Positions 54,307 to 63,466 of a stretch of DNA of 64,000 nucleotides are shown here, one piece after another. The position numbers were made by a program, and so were the translations under genes. The notes beneath the pieces were generated by a model. It was not told the DNA's origin. It did not search any database and worked only from the letters and a program-made list of their open reading frames with translations. This DNA is from CAYYKD01 sp964471825 (GTDB lineage Bacteria > Spirochaetota > GWE2-31-10 > CAYYKD01): NCBI GenBank assembly GCA_964471825.1, contig CAYYKD010000010.1, forward strand, positions 1-64,000, read 5' to 3'. The first letter of the stretch is position 1. Each line of letters begins with the position of its first letter.

Positions 54307-55788
54307 GTGTTAAGAAAGTTATTGTTGTTTTGTATAATATCACTAATCGCCACACCACTTTTTTCTATTAAGTATAATTTAAAAACATATGATGGAAAAC
54401 CACTTATACTTCAAACTATTTTTGATTTTGGTTTTTCTGCAGAGGCAATATCTGATGGTATTGGAATAACTGATTACCAATCAGCGAACTTCAAAACAGC
54501 CTTCTTCGTGCAGGACTTTGGTTTTGGTTTTGATTTTAAACTACGATTTAGACTCCTATCCGGCTCAGTTGAGTTTAAGACAAACGACTGGTATATAGAA
54601 AACAATCCAATGGAGACTGCATTTCTATATATTGATAAAATTGATTACATTACTTATGGTAACGCCTCAATGCCATTCTATCTTCAGATTGGTGATATCC
54701 CCCTTACAACATTTGGTTCAGGTTTTGTTGTAAAAAACTTTCATAACTATGCATTTAAGCCGACAGCAAAAGAGATCGGCTTATACTTTTCATTTAACGG
54801 ATTTAATCTAACACTAAAAAATAACAATAAGGTGCCTGTTAAATTGACATTTTTGATGCCTGATTTGGTTGACCCTGATATTTTTGCAATTGATTTCTAT
54901 ATAAATCCTTTTTTTCTTGTTAGTCATCTAAAGGATGACATGTCATTGAATATCGGGCTATCATCAACAATCGATTTTAACAGTGATGAACCAAATAGAC
55001 TCAATGCCAAAACAAAGGAGAGTATTACAAATCATAGAAATTTCTACACAAACAATAGTTTTCAATATACAACCAAAACATTTACCGGATCTTTCTATGT
55101 TGAGTTTCAATGGAAAAATAAATATCTTGGTTTGGTAGTAGGTGATGAATTTGCAGTCGGTTCTGAATTGCCAAGCACTGTAGGACTGGGTAACAATCTC
55201 TATGCAACATTTAAGGTTATAAATATTGAGAAATCCGGATTTCTACTTGGTATTAACACAGGTTTTGTGTTTGAAGGTGCAAATTTCGCTATCAATAGTT
55301 TTGCATCAAATTCAGAGGTGAATAGATCTAAAAACAATACTAAATTCAAATCAAAAACAACAAATGATTTTATGCTTCTAGGCGGAATCGGTCTCTATGG
55401 ACTTAATGAAAAAATAGTTTTTAATCTAAATGCCCTATTCGTCTTAAGATCTACTCTTTACACAAAATTCTACTCAGAGATTCTCCTTAAAGAGGGGCTG
55501 GTTCCCGGTTTAAGTCTTAGCATAATATACGAAACGGGAATAAATGAATTAAATACACAAGGGAGTAACGGCGGGAATTTTATCAGATCCATTACAGATG
55601 GGTTCAGGTTTTCAACAAGACTTGACTATAAATTTTTTAATGCAAAAATTGGGCTTTTAATTGGAATCCAAGCTCCTGCTTCTATTCAACCATATTATCT
55701 TGATGTCGACAACTTTGACTTGAATTTATCCAGATATGGAAATGACCTACAAAAATTTATCTCACTGGAGACCTCAATTGTCTTTTAA
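54307..55788 (+). CDS. Probable outer-membrane beta-barrel protein
   Basis: About 493 residues: a signal peptide (start plus L-R-K-L-L-L-F-C-I-I-S-L-I-A-T-P-L-F-S), then alternating strands rich in Phe, Tyr, Asn and Gly over the full length, ending S-L-E-T-S-I-V-F with a terminal Phe, as in outer-membrane barrels. No named family is recognised. I set the start at GTG 54307, which follows GAGAGG and gives a proper signal peptide; earlier in-frame sequence (from 54235) reads like non-coding AT-rich DNA. It overlaps the start of the next barrel gene by 11 bases, so the two are coupled. Confidence 0.75.
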   Translation: MLRKLLLFCIISLIATPLFSIKYNLKTYDGKPLILQTIFDFGFSAEAISDGIGITDYQSANFKTAFFVQDFGFGFDFKLRFRLLSGSVEFKTNDWYIENNPMETAFLYIDKIDYITYGNASMPFYLQIGDIPLTTFGSGFVVKNFHNYAFKPTAKEIGLYFSFNGFNLTLKNNNKVPVKLTFLMPDLVDPDIFAIDFYINPFFLVSHLKDDMSLNIGLSSTIDFNSDEPNRLNAKTKESITNHRNFYTNNSFQYTTKTFTGSFYVEFQWKNKYLGLVVGDEFAVGSELPSTVGLGNNLYATFKVINIEKSGFLLGINTGFVFEGANFAINSFASNSEVNRSKNNTKFKSKTTNDFMLLGGIGLYGLNEKIVFNLNALFVLRSTLYTKFYSEILLKEGLVPGLSLSIIYETGINELNTQGSNGGNFIRSITDGFRFSTRLDYKFFNAKIGLLIGIQAPASIQPYYLDVDNFDLNLSRYGNDLQKFISLETSIVF

Positions 55789-58024
55789 AAATGGGATTTT
55801 ACTAATATTATTATTAAATTCATTTATCTTATTCAGTCAACCTAGTGAAAACCGAGTATTTGCTTTAGTAAAAAATATTAGCTTCGATAAAGACTCGGAT
55901 TTTAAACCTTCATCGGCTCCCGAAAATAGAGAGATGAATACAATCTTTATCGGACAGGAAATATCGGACGGCAGCACTGTACTAACCTATGATGATCAAT
56001 ATGTTGAGCTGGTTATATATAAAGAAACAACTCCAATTATGACATTAAAAATCCTAGACAATACCGACTTGACTTTTAAGTATGACAGTATCAGAAATAG
56101 TATTAGAATTAATAACAACTTTGGTCAATTTAGAGTTATCTCAAGCGGTGATTTCATATCCTTAGTAACACTTAAGAATGTAATAGTATCGTGCGGCAGA
56201 TCAGATGTGGGATTTATATCATCACTAAACGCTAATGGGCAAAGTGCCGGAAGTATTGTAAGTTTCTCAGGTTCAATAAAAGCAGAAACAGCATTAAGGT
56301 CTCGAATAATTGATAAAATTAAAATATCAACCTACTCTAACAGAGAAATTAGCCAATCAAGTAACCTCTCTGAGTCCGATTACAATCAATGGAAAGAAAA
56401 AATTAGTTTTAACAATATTGAAAATGTTAAAAATTTTGACTACACACTTGAAACCAATACATTTTCACAATTGCAGCCCCAAATAAAAACTCCTGTTAAA
56501 AAAAATCCCGAATTGCAAGTGGTTATTGAAGAGGAAACAATAATTGATACCACTGCTGATTCCATATCAGATCTAACATCTGATATTAAGATTAAGAAAA
56601 AAACTAATTATTCCGGATATTCTTTCTTACTCTCACTCTTATCAATTGAGATTGGTAATACCAACTTCGACAGACAGATTGCGATCAAATTTATATCTCG
56701 CCCCGGCATCAAGTTATTTAATGACACATTTGAGTTTGGATTCTATTTTTCATTATTTCTAGTTCCTTCTAAAATGTTTAGTTCAGAATCGCCAATAGCA
56801 GTAACAAACAAAAGTAACAATGAATGGTCCTTTGGTTCAGATCAACAAGGTGATCCTGCTAGGATTGTCACTGATATTTTCGATGACATTTTCCTAAAAT
56901 TACGAATAATTAGATGGCGAACCCCACTTGACCCTGTTTCTATATATCTAGGTGAAATCAACGATCTTAACGATCTGATGTCTTTTTCAATGAATGACTA
57001 TAACTCAAAAATATTCTATCCGATGAATCGTCAGGTGTCATTTATAACAAGATTTAATCTTGATTGGTTTGAATCATTTATATATGCAGAAAATTTAATG
57101 CCCAAGGGATTATACGCAATAAATGCAAACTTTAAAACTCCATCCAAGGTGTTTAGATTTTCATTTATGACCTCAGCATACCTTGATACATTTAACCTGA
57201 TTAAATACACAAGTTCAGAGTCAGTATTTCCGGCTCAATTTAATCTTGGTTTCTCAATGGAACCATTTGATTTGCCAACATTTGGATTGAACTTATTTAT
57301 TAAGGGGGGGCTTTACCTTCCATTTTCTGCCAATCTATACACTCAGACATCAAAATTTTCAGATATGCTATCGAGAAATCCTGCCTCTTTACTAACAGGG
57401 ATTGCTTCAGCTGTCGGATTTAAGGCTAGAGTCAAGAGTTTCTCTATACTTGCACAGTTTATAATTGATGCAGGAGTAAATAAAATTGACCTCTACGATC
57501 TTACATACATCGCATTGAGAGAATCTCAGACGCAAAAAATTTCCAACTGGCTTGACAGCATGGGTACACGACAATTAGCTATAACTGATTTTAATTTTGG
57601 TTTCAAAACATCTCTTCTTTATCAATGGCTAGACTTTGTTCATCTGGAATTGTCTTATAGAATCAGTTTCCCTGTCTATTATGATAAAATGTACATTAAA
57701 ATCTCTATTGACTCAAAAGACAGATACAAATTTAATTTTGATATATTTTTACAGTGGCAGATTGAATCACTTGCATCATCTTTTGTTAATACTAAATATT
57801 TTCAACTAAATAATGTTGCATTCGTTGGATTAGGATTTCACCCACACAAAAGTATTTCAATCAGATTCACTATCGGAGTTTATCCCGATACTGTTACAGC
57901 GATTGACCCTTGGTATTCAAAGTTTTCTGTAGATTTTTCAATAATAATTAGACCTGATGCATTTGTTGATATAAAAAAGAAAGAGATTACTACCGAAAAA
58001 ATCACTGTAAAAGACAACCTTTAA
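55778..58024 (+). CDS. FecR-domain protein with C-terminal beta-barrel
   Basis: About 748 residues. A short signal segment (I-L-L-I-L-L-L-N-S-F-I-L-F-S) precedes a FecR-like beta domain (about 20-190). That domain has the pattern I-S-D-G-S-T-V-L-T, V-E-L-V-I-Y, I-R-N-S-I-R-I-N and F-R-V-I-S-S-G. A polar linker (about 205-275) follows, then a long strand-rich region (about 280-735) typical of an outer-membrane barrel. FecR domains in exported proteins usually mediate protein contacts. The best start is TTG 55778, with GGAG at 55767-55770; an ATG at 55736 lacks a Shine-Dalgarno. It is probably a functional pair with the preceding barrel. Confidence 0.72.
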   Translation: MSFKNGILLILLLNSFILFSQPSENRVFALVKNISFDKDSDFKPSSAPENREMNTIFIGQEISDGSTVLTYDDQYVELVIYKETTPIMTLKILDNTDLTFKYDSIRNSIRINNNFGQFRVISSGDFISLVTLKNVIVSCGRSDVGFISSLNANGQSAGSIVSFSGSIKAETALRSRIIDKIKISTYSNREISQSSNLSESDYNQWKEKISFNNIENVKNFDYTLETNTFSQLQPQIKTPVKKNPELQVVIEEETIIDTTADSISDLTSDIKIKKKTNYSGYSFLLSLLSIEIGNTNFDRQIAIKFISRPGIKLFNDTFEFGFYFSLFLVPSKMFSSESPIAVTNKSNNEWSFGSDQQGDPARIVTDIFDDIFLKLRIIRWRTPLDPVSIYLGEINDLNDLMSFSMNDYNSKIFYPMNRQVSFITRFNLDWFESFIYAENLMPKGLYAINANFKTPSKVFRFSFMTSAYLDTFNLIKYTSSESVFPAQFNLGFSMEPFDLPTFGLNLFIKGGLYLPFSANLYTQTSKFSDMLSRNPASLLTGIASAVGFKARVKSFSILAQFIIDAGVNKIDLYDLTYIALRESQTQKISNWLDSMGTRQLAITDFNFGFKTSLLYQWLDFVHLELSYRISFPVYYDKMYIKISIDSKDRYKFNFDIFLQWQIESLASSFVNTKYFQLNNVAFVGLGFHPHKSISIRFTIGVYPDTVTAIDPWYSKFSVDFSIIIRPDAFVDIKKKEITTEKITVKDNL

Positions 58025-58073
58025 GCCGATATCGAAATACTATTTTTTTATTTTTATATTTTTATTTTTAACA

Positions 58074-58090
58074 GAAGCTCTTGCAAAAAT
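58074..58090. repeat. Solitary end of the small mobile repeat
   Basis: GAAGCTCTTGCAAAAAT differs by one base from the terminal repeat consensus GAGGCTCTTGCAAAAAT. It lies between the barrel gene and the fumarase genes; no partner end is evident. Confidence 0.45.
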
Positions 58091-58154
58091 GAATAGTTAT
58101 TGCCCTGCATAAGACTATATTATATAAGGTTAAATTTGAGCTTGCTTAATAGGT

Positions 58155-58697
58155 TCAATCAGGTTGTGATTGTGTACTAAGACTACTATTCCCATAAATA
58201 TCGTACCCGACTATTACAGGAAAATCTTTGACAGTCAACTCACAGACTGCCTCAGCACCCAATTCACTATATAGAACAACTCGTGAATCTAGAACTCTTT
58301 GAGCAAGATATGCAGATGCACCACCAAATGTGATAAGATATGGCGACTTGTATTCTACAACTAATTTTCTGCAAAAATCTGCTCTGTCGCCCTTACCAAT
58401 CGTTGCTGAAATTCCTAGTTTTAACGATACTTCAAAAAGCTTATCCATTCTATAACTGGATGTAGGACCGCAACTACCAATAGGATTGCCCGGTCTGGCA
58501 GGAGTCGGTCCCATATAATATATAATTTTATCTTTTAAATCTAAAACCTGTTTATCAATTTCAGAAGAAGCAAACTTTTTATGAGCTGCATCTCTGGCAG
58601 AATAAATTTTCCCGCTTAACAGTAAAAACTGACCGGCCTTAGAGTTTCTTAGGATTTGTACGCTTTCCGGATTATTAAGATCAATTGATTCATTCAT
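58155..58697 (-). CDS. Class I fumarate hydratase, beta (C-terminal) subunit
   Basis: A 180-residue subunit matching the C-terminal half of iron-sulfur fumarases: V-L-L-S-G-K-I-Y-S-A-R-D-A-A-H-K-like opening (here L-L-L-S-G-K-I-Y-S-A-R-D-A-A-H-K), Y-M-G-P-T-P-A-R-P-G, G-S-C-G-P-T-S-S-Y-R-M-D and the closing I-V-G-Y-D-I-Y-G-N-S. Together with the alpha subunit it interconverts fumarate and malate. The family also includes L(+)-tartrate dehydratases, which have the same two-subunit form, so substrate choice is inferred. It starts 16 bases after the alpha gene. Confidence 0.9.
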   Translation of the reverse strand: MNESIDLNNPESVQILRNSKAGQFLLLSGKIYSARDAAHKKFASSEIDKQVLDLKDKIIYYMGPTPARPGNPIGSCGPTSSYRMDKLFEVSLKLGISATIGKGDRADFCRKLVVEYKSPYLITFGGASAYLAQRVLDSRVVLYSELGAEAVCELTVKDFPVIVGYDIYGNSSLSTQSQPD

Positions 58698-58713
58698 AAT
58701 TCATATACTCCCG

Positions 58714-59556
58714 CTAGATAATCACTACTTCATGTCTACAGGAATGACAACAGTAGTTATATGCAACCGGAAGTCCGGCAATATGAGTAGGATAGGTTAA
58801 TATATTTACACCAAGGCAGGTCTCACTACCAGTCATTCCAAGAGTGCCAATACCGGACTTATTTATACCATCAATTATCTTTTTCTCCATAGAGCTGTAA
58901 AAAGGATCTGAATGCCGTTTTTGACAATTATTTAGAAGAGCCTTTTTTGATAAGAAAGCTGAATATTCAAAGGAACCGCCAATGCCAACACCAATAACAC
59001 ATGGCGGACACCCTTTTCCACTTGATCCGATGACTCCATTTACTATAAAATCAACAATATCATCTTCTGTATCTGAAGGAACAAACATTTTTAATGCAGA
59101 CTGATTTTCCGCTCCAAACCCTTTTGGCATAGCGGTTATCTTTAACTTATCACCCTTAACAATTTCGGTATAAATAATAGCCGGAAGATTGTTACCCGTA
59201 TTTACTCTTCTGAGAGGATCCGAAACAACAGACTTTCTTAAAAAGCCCTCAGAGTATGCTTCCTCGACACCTTTATTGATAGCATCAATTAAATATCCAT
59301 TTTCGAAAAATATTTCCTGCCCTATCTCACAGAAAACTACAGCCATACCGGTATCCTGACAGAGCGGATATTTCATTTCAGCTGAAATTTTTATATTATC
59401 ATTTAAAATTGACAATATCTGTTTTGCTAATGGAGAGTTTTCGTTTTTACAAGCATTGAAAATACCTGATGATACATCATCTGTCAATATATAATTAGCC
59501 TTAATTAAACCCTGCTTAACTACATCTGTAACTTGATCGAGATCAATTATTCTCAT
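58714..59556 (-). CDS. Class I fumarate hydratase, alpha (N-terminal) subunit
   Basis: A 280-residue subunit that carries the catalytic [4Fe-4S] cluster. The three expected cysteines are in P-L-C-Q-D-T-G, G-C-P-P-C-V-I-G-V-G-I-G-G and G-S-E-T-C-L-G. The oxygen-sensitive cluster suits an anaerobe. Two separate subunits, rather than the fused E. coli FumA form, are normal for many anaerobes. The beta subunit follows at once. The gene starts 20 bases after the response regulator gene, so the regulator may be co-transcribed with it. Confidence 0.92.
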   Translation of the reverse strand: MRIIDLDQVTDVVKQGLIKANYILTDDVSSGIFNACKNENSPLAKQILSILNDNIKISAEMKYPLCQDTGMAVVFCEIGQEIFFENGYLIDAINKGVEEAYSEGFLRKSVVSDPLRRVNTGNNLPAIIYTEIVKGDKLKITAMPKGFGAENQSALKMFVPSDTEDDIVDFIVNGVIGSSGKGCPPCVIGVGIGGSFEYSAFLSKKALLNNCQKRHSDPFYSSMEKKIIDGINKSGIGTLGMTGSETCLGVNILTYPTHIAGLPVAYNYCCHSCRHEVVII

Positions 59557-59576
59557 ATTTTGAAATAAATATTGTT

Positions 59577-60641
59577 CTAGAACTGAATATTATTATTTCT
59601 AAGAAAATTTAATAATTCAATTCTACTGGATATCTTTAATTTCCTATATATGCTTCTTATCTGATTATTAATTGTTTCATAAGATTTGTTTAACTTAATG
59701 GCAATATCCTTTGGTCTTAAACCAAGAATAAGGTGCTTAACAACATCTATTTCCCTTTCAGATATTCCAAAATTCTGCAACAAATTCTGATCATGTTGCC
59801 TTTCATCAATCTTGATATCAAGATAACCTGAAAGTTTATGTAACTCTCCATGAAAATGTTCAATATAATTTTTAAACTCTATCTTTAATTCTTCAAAGAA
59901 CTTCTGCTCTGATACATCGTGCAGGAACATTACAATTCCCTCCACCCGGTCATCATCATCATAGATGGCATTCATATTTACTTGAATCTTCTGTTTTTTA
60001 GGATTATTTAAAGTAACGACAAAGTTTGCAGACTTTCTTTTATTTAAGAAAAGGTCCTTATGATAGCTCTCAAATATAGCCTTGTCCTCAGTTGCAAACA
60101 ACTCCGATATTTTTTTTAACTTTGACTTATCTGTACCCAATAGCCTAAAGAAATAACCATTAGCCTTCTTTAATGAAAGATTTTTTTCAACATATGCAGA
60201 ACCAACCGGAGCATTTTCAAAAAACATTTCAAGAAGTTCTTTTTGTTTTTTTAAATTCTTTTCAAGCTGCCTTTTTTGAACACACATCTTTATTATTGAA
60301 ATAAAGGTTTGAAAAACAACAGGCTTCTGCAAATATGCATCAGCATTAATTGCCAACAATTTATCTATTAACTCATCATCATAATAACCTGATAAGAATA
60401 TTATCGGTACATCTTTTTTCTTATATATTTCTTTAGCTGCATCGATCCCACTTATCTTGCCTGCAAGAACAATATCCATTATAATAAAATCAATCTTCTT
60501 ATTTGCTAGAGAATATGATATCGCCTCTTCACCTGTTTTTAATATCTCTAAAACCTCAACCTCTGCTTTTTCAAGATCTTTTTTAATAACCTTTGAGTAC
60601 AATTCATCATCTTCTACTATAAGACATTTTAAATTAGCCAT
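59577..60641 (-). CDS. Response regulator with REC, PAS and LuxR-type HTH domains
   Basis: A 354-residue transcription regulator. The receiver domain (about 3-120) has the acidic pair V-E-D-D, the phospho-acceptor Asp in F-I-I-M-D-I (about 55), a switch Ser in F-L-S-G and a conserved Lys in L-Q-K-P. A PAS domain (about 140-250) and a LuxR/GerE helix-turn-helix (about 285-350: G-I-S-E-R-E-I-D-V-V-K-H-L, I-A-I-K-L-N-K-S-Y-E-T-I-N-N-Q-I-R) follow. A PAS between REC and LuxR is uncommon and suggests a second input such as redox or a small ligand. No histidine kinase is nearby. It is transcribed away from the hydrogenase operon. Confidence 0.9.
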   Translation of the reverse strand: MANLKCLIVEDDELYSKVIKKDLEKAEVEVLEILKTGEEAISYSLANKKIDFIIMDIVLAGKISGIDAAKEIYKKKDVPIIFLSGYYDDELIDKLLAINADAYLQKPVVFQTFISIIKMCVQKRQLEKNLKKQKELLEMFFENAPVGSAYVEKNLSLKKANGYFFRLLGTDKSKLKKISELFATEDKAIFESYHKDLFLNKRKSANFVVTLNNPKKQKIQVNMNAIYDDDDRVEGIVMFLHDVSEQKFFEELKIEFKNYIEHFHGELHKLSGYLDIKIDERQHDQNLLQNFGISEREIDVVKHLILGLRPKDIAIKLNKSYETINNQIRSIYRKLKISSRIELLNFLRNNNIQF

Positions 60642-61009
60642 ACAAACTCCTACATATTTTATAAGTTATTTATTATTATTTACTTTGTTTATCAAATACA
60701 TTGTTTATAAGCATTTTTTATATCAAAATTTATATAACTATTACAACATAATCTATTTTTTACTAAATTTCAAGTTTTTTTTTCAAAAAGTATATACATT
60801 AATGCACCTTATTTTTTTAAAAAAATTTAAATTTAAAAAATCATTCTCAAACCATCAATTTAAAACACCTTTTAACTAACATTTTTAGAATAAAACAAGG
60901 CTATTAAATACCCATATTCTAATTTTAGGTCTAAAAATCTTATTACACTATTATCTATCATCTTCATAGATATAAACCAACAGTTTTTAAATCTTTTTAA
61001 AAAATTGTT

Positions 61010-61037
61010 TTGATTAATTCATATATAATGCTATAAA
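61010..61037 (+). promoter_or_regulatory. Probable promoter of the hydrogenase operon
   Basis: TTGATT (61010-61015), 16 bases, then TATAAA (61032-61037), about 35 bases before the first start codon. The 430-base divergent region 60642-61072 is very AT-rich; I see no gene in it, and it probably holds control sites for both directions. Confidence 0.5.
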
Positions 61038-61072
61038 ATATTTTATGTTTTAATAATACAAGGAGGATAAAG

Positions 61073-61606
61073 TTGAATCCTAATAAAAAAGATACTTCTA
61101 AATTTGTTAAAGAGTTGCCCGATGATATGTATAAGATACTAGATGAATACATTAAAGGGTTAGTTGTTACCGCTGATGATCCGAGAAAAAAGGGTTATCT
61201 GATACAGGTACTACACAAAGCACAATCGATTTTCGGTTACTTACCGGAAGAAGTTCAAAGATTTGTTGCAGAAAAGCTTTTTCTTCACCACTCTGAAGTT
61301 TCAGGTGTAATTAGTTTCTACAATTTCTTTACGACTGTCCCAAAAGGTAAGTACAATATAAGTATATGTATGGGAACAGCTTGTTTTGTTAAGGGTGCTG
61401 AAAAGGTACTAAATGAATTCGAAAGAATCCTTAGTATTAAATCCGGCGGTATAACAGAGGATAAAAAATACTCTCTTGATGTACTTAGATGCCTTGGAGC
61501 ATGCGGACTGGCACCGGTAGTAATGGTTAACAGTAAGGTCTACGGAAATGTCACTACTAAAATGGTTGGAGACATTATTGCGGACTGTAAAAAGATGGAG
61601 GGTTAG
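61073..61606 (+). CDS. hydC: [FeFe]-hydrogenase NuoE-like subunit
   Basis: A 177-residue NuoE-like subunit with one thioredoxin-fold [2Fe-2S] cluster: C-M-G-T-A-C (about 103-108) and C-L-G-A-C-G (about 144-149). It has F-G-Y-L-P-E-E-V and V-S-G-V-I-S-F-Y-N-F-F near the middle. In trimeric bifurcating hydrogenases HydC passes electrons to the NuoF-like subunit. Translation starts at TTG, supported by AGGAGG at 61061-61066. It is the first gene of a tight four-gene unit. Confidence 0.93.
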   Translation: MNPNKKDTSKFVKELPDDMYKILDEYIKGLVVTADDPRKKGYLIQVLHKAQSIFGYLPEEVQRFVAEKLFLHHSEVSGVISFYNFFTTVPKGKYNISICMGTACFVKGAEKVLNEFERILSIKSGGITEDKKYSLDVLRCLGACGLAPVVMVNSKVYGNVTTKMVGDIIADCKKMEG

Positions 61607-61608
61607 TT

Positions 61609-61986
61609 ATGTTTAAATCAAAAAAAGATTTTACAGAATATGCCGAAAAAGCTAAAAATGAAAAAATTAGTAGCAAAGATATAAAACTCTGTATAGGCAC
61701 AGGAACATGTGGAAATGCAGCAGGTGCAAAAGAGGTTCTTGAAGCACTTGAGAATAGTATCAAGAAAAGAGGGCTTACAAATTGTACGATAAAAAAAGTT
61801 GGATGTGTAGGATTCTGCCACGCTGAACCAACTCTTGAAGTATTCCACGCTGATGGAGACTCCATTTTACTTGGATATCTAACTCCTGACACAATAGACA
61901 GTGTCGTAGATATGCATATCGTAAAAAAAAGTATAGAGAGCAAGCATGTTCTACAAAGAAATTTTGACGAATCAATCTGGGGGTAA
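61609..61986 (+). CDS. Thioredoxin-like [2Fe-2S] ferredoxin, N-terminal part of HydB as a separate gene
   Basis: A 125-residue protein with C-I-G-T-G-T-C-G (about 25-32) and C-V-G-F-C-H (about 66-71), the four ligands of a thioredoxin-like [2Fe-2S] cluster. In fused enzymes such as Thermotoga HydB this domain is the N-terminus of the NuoF-like subunit. Here a stop and a new ATG three bases later separate them, as in HndB/HndC of NADP-reducing hydrogenases. GGAGGG precedes the ATG. It would relay electrons within the hydrogenase complex. Confidence 0.92.
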   Translation: MFKSKKDFTEYAEKAKNEKISSKDIKLCIGTGTCGNAAGAKEVLEALENSIKKRGLTNCTIKKVGCVGFCHAEPTLEVFHADGDSILLGYLTPDTIDSVVDMHIVKKSIESKHVLQRNFDESIWG

Positions 61987-61989
61987 ATA

Positions 61990-63453
61990 ATGGCTAAACA
62001 AGTTAGAATTGCATTAAGAAACTGCGGGCGCATTGACCCAGACAGTATAAAAGACTATATAGCTAACAGAGGTTATGAGGCCCTTGTTAGAGCTATAACC
62101 GAACAAAAACCTGAGGATATTGTACAGACTGTCCTTGACGCCGGATTACGGGGGCGAGGCGGTGGCGGATTTCCAACGGGACTAAAATGGAAAATAGCGG
62201 CTCAAAATAAATCTGAAGAGAAATTTGTTATTTGTAATGCAGACGAAGGAGATCCGGGTGCATTTATGGATCGGGCTGTAATTGAGGGAGATCCCCACTC
62301 TGTACTGGAAGCGATGGCACTTGCCGGTTATGGAATAGGTGCTGATAAGGGTGTTATCTACATTAGAGCAGAATACCCGTTAGCTGTACAGAGACTTCAC
62401 ACAGCAATTAAAGAAGCAACAGATAACGGACTTCTAGGTAAAAACATTCTAGGAACAAACTTCTCATTTGAGATACGGGTAAAACTTGGAGCAGGTGCTT
62501 TTGTTTGCGGCGAGGAAACATCACTTATCCATTCAATTGAAGGACTAAGAGGAGAACCAACCGTAAAACCACCATTTCCTGCGGAAAAGGGATTATGGAA
62601 AAAACCTACTATTGTAAACAATGTTGAAACATATGCAAATATATCACCTATTCTACTCTATGGTGCTGACTGGTTTAAAAAAATCGGCAGGGACAAATCT
62701 CCGGGCACAAAGGTGTTTGCTCTGGCAGGTAAAGTAAACAAAGTTGGTCTTGTAGAAGTACCAATGGGAACGACTATCAGGGAAGTTATCTATGACATCG
62801 GCGGCGGCATTTTTAACAACAAACAGTTTAAGTCAGTTCAAACCGGAGGGCCTTCAGGAGGTTGTATTACAAAGGAAAATCTTGATACACCTATTACCTA
62901 CGAAAACTTATTAGCTATCGACTCAATGATGGGATCAGGCGGAATGATAGTTATGGACGAAGATGACTGTATGGTAAATGTGGCAAAATTCTACCTTGAA
63001 TTTATTATCGATGAAAGCTGCGGTAAATGCACGCCTTGTAGAGTTGGAAATAAAAGACTTCATGAGATGCTTGTAGAAATAACATCGGGTCGAGTTGATG
63101 ATCTAAAAGCACTTGATGATATTAAAAATTTGTGTGCAGTAATTAAAAAGGGATCGCTATGCGGTCTAGGCCAGACCTCACCAAACCCTGTACTATCAAC
63201 AATTAGATTTTTTGGTGATGAATACAGAGGACATATTCTAGATAAGAAATGTAAAGCCGGTGTATGTAGAAGCCTACTAAAATATGAAATAATTAAAGAT
63301 AAATGTATCGGATGTACACTCTGTGCAAGAAACTGCCCTGTTAATTGTATCTCAGGCAAGACCAAAGAGGTTCATATAATCGATGCATCTAAGTGTATTA
63401 AGTGCGGCGTATGCTACGATCAGTGTAAATTCGGCGCCGTTAAAATGGTTTAA
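61990..63453 (+). CDS. hydB: [FeFe]-hydrogenase NuoF-like FMN subunit
   Basis: A 487-residue NuoF-like flavin subunit. It has L-R-G-R-G-G-G-G-F-P-T-G and D-E-G-D-P-G-A-F-M-D for NADH/FMN, and G-A-G-A-F-V-C-G-E-E-T. Next come the [4Fe-4S] site S-C-G-K-C-T-P-C-R with its later Cys, and an extra C-terminal domain with two [4Fe-4S] motifs (C-I-G-C-T-L-C-A-R-N-C-P and C-I-K-C-G-V-C-Y-D-Q-C-K). That ferredoxin-like end is typical of bifurcating HydB/HndC, not of complex I NuoF. GGGGG precedes the ATG. NAD(H) is the likely partner, although NADP(H) enzymes exist. Confidence 0.95.
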   Translation: MAKQVRIALRNCGRIDPDSIKDYIANRGYEALVRAITEQKPEDIVQTVLDAGLRGRGGGGFPTGLKWKIAAQNKSEEKFVICNADEGDPGAFMDRAVIEGDPHSVLEAMALAGYGIGADKGVIYIRAEYPLAVQRLHTAIKEATDNGLLGKNILGTNFSFEIRVKLGAGAFVCGEETSLIHSIEGLRGEPTVKPPFPAEKGLWKKPTIVNNVETYANISPILLYGADWFKKIGRDKSPGTKVFALAGKVNKVGLVEVPMGTTIREVIYDIGGGIFNNKQFKSVQTGGPSGGCITKENLDTPITYENLLAIDSMMGSGGMIVMDEDDCMVNVAKFYLEFIIDESCGKCTPCRVGNKRLHEMLVEITSGRVDDLKALDDIKNLCAVIKKGSLCGLGQTSPNPVLSTIRFFGDEYRGHILDKKCKAGVCRSLLKYEIIKDKCIGCTLCARNCPVNCISGKTKEVHIIDASKCIKCGVCYDQCKFGAVKMV

Positions 63454-63466
63454 TTAGGGGGAAATA

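Noticed and set aside
58155..59556. Fumarase as a broken gene
   Set aside because: Separate alpha and beta subunits are a normal form of class I fumarase; both are complete and in order.
60457..60879. 140-codon open frame opposite the response regulator
   Set aside because: It is partly antisense to the receiver domain, with a low-complexity Phe/Lys/Leu tail from AT-rich DNA.
61609..63453. Split HydB as a frameshift
   Set aside because: Each part has its own Shine-Dalgarno and clean ends, and the same split exists in Hnd-type hydrogenases.
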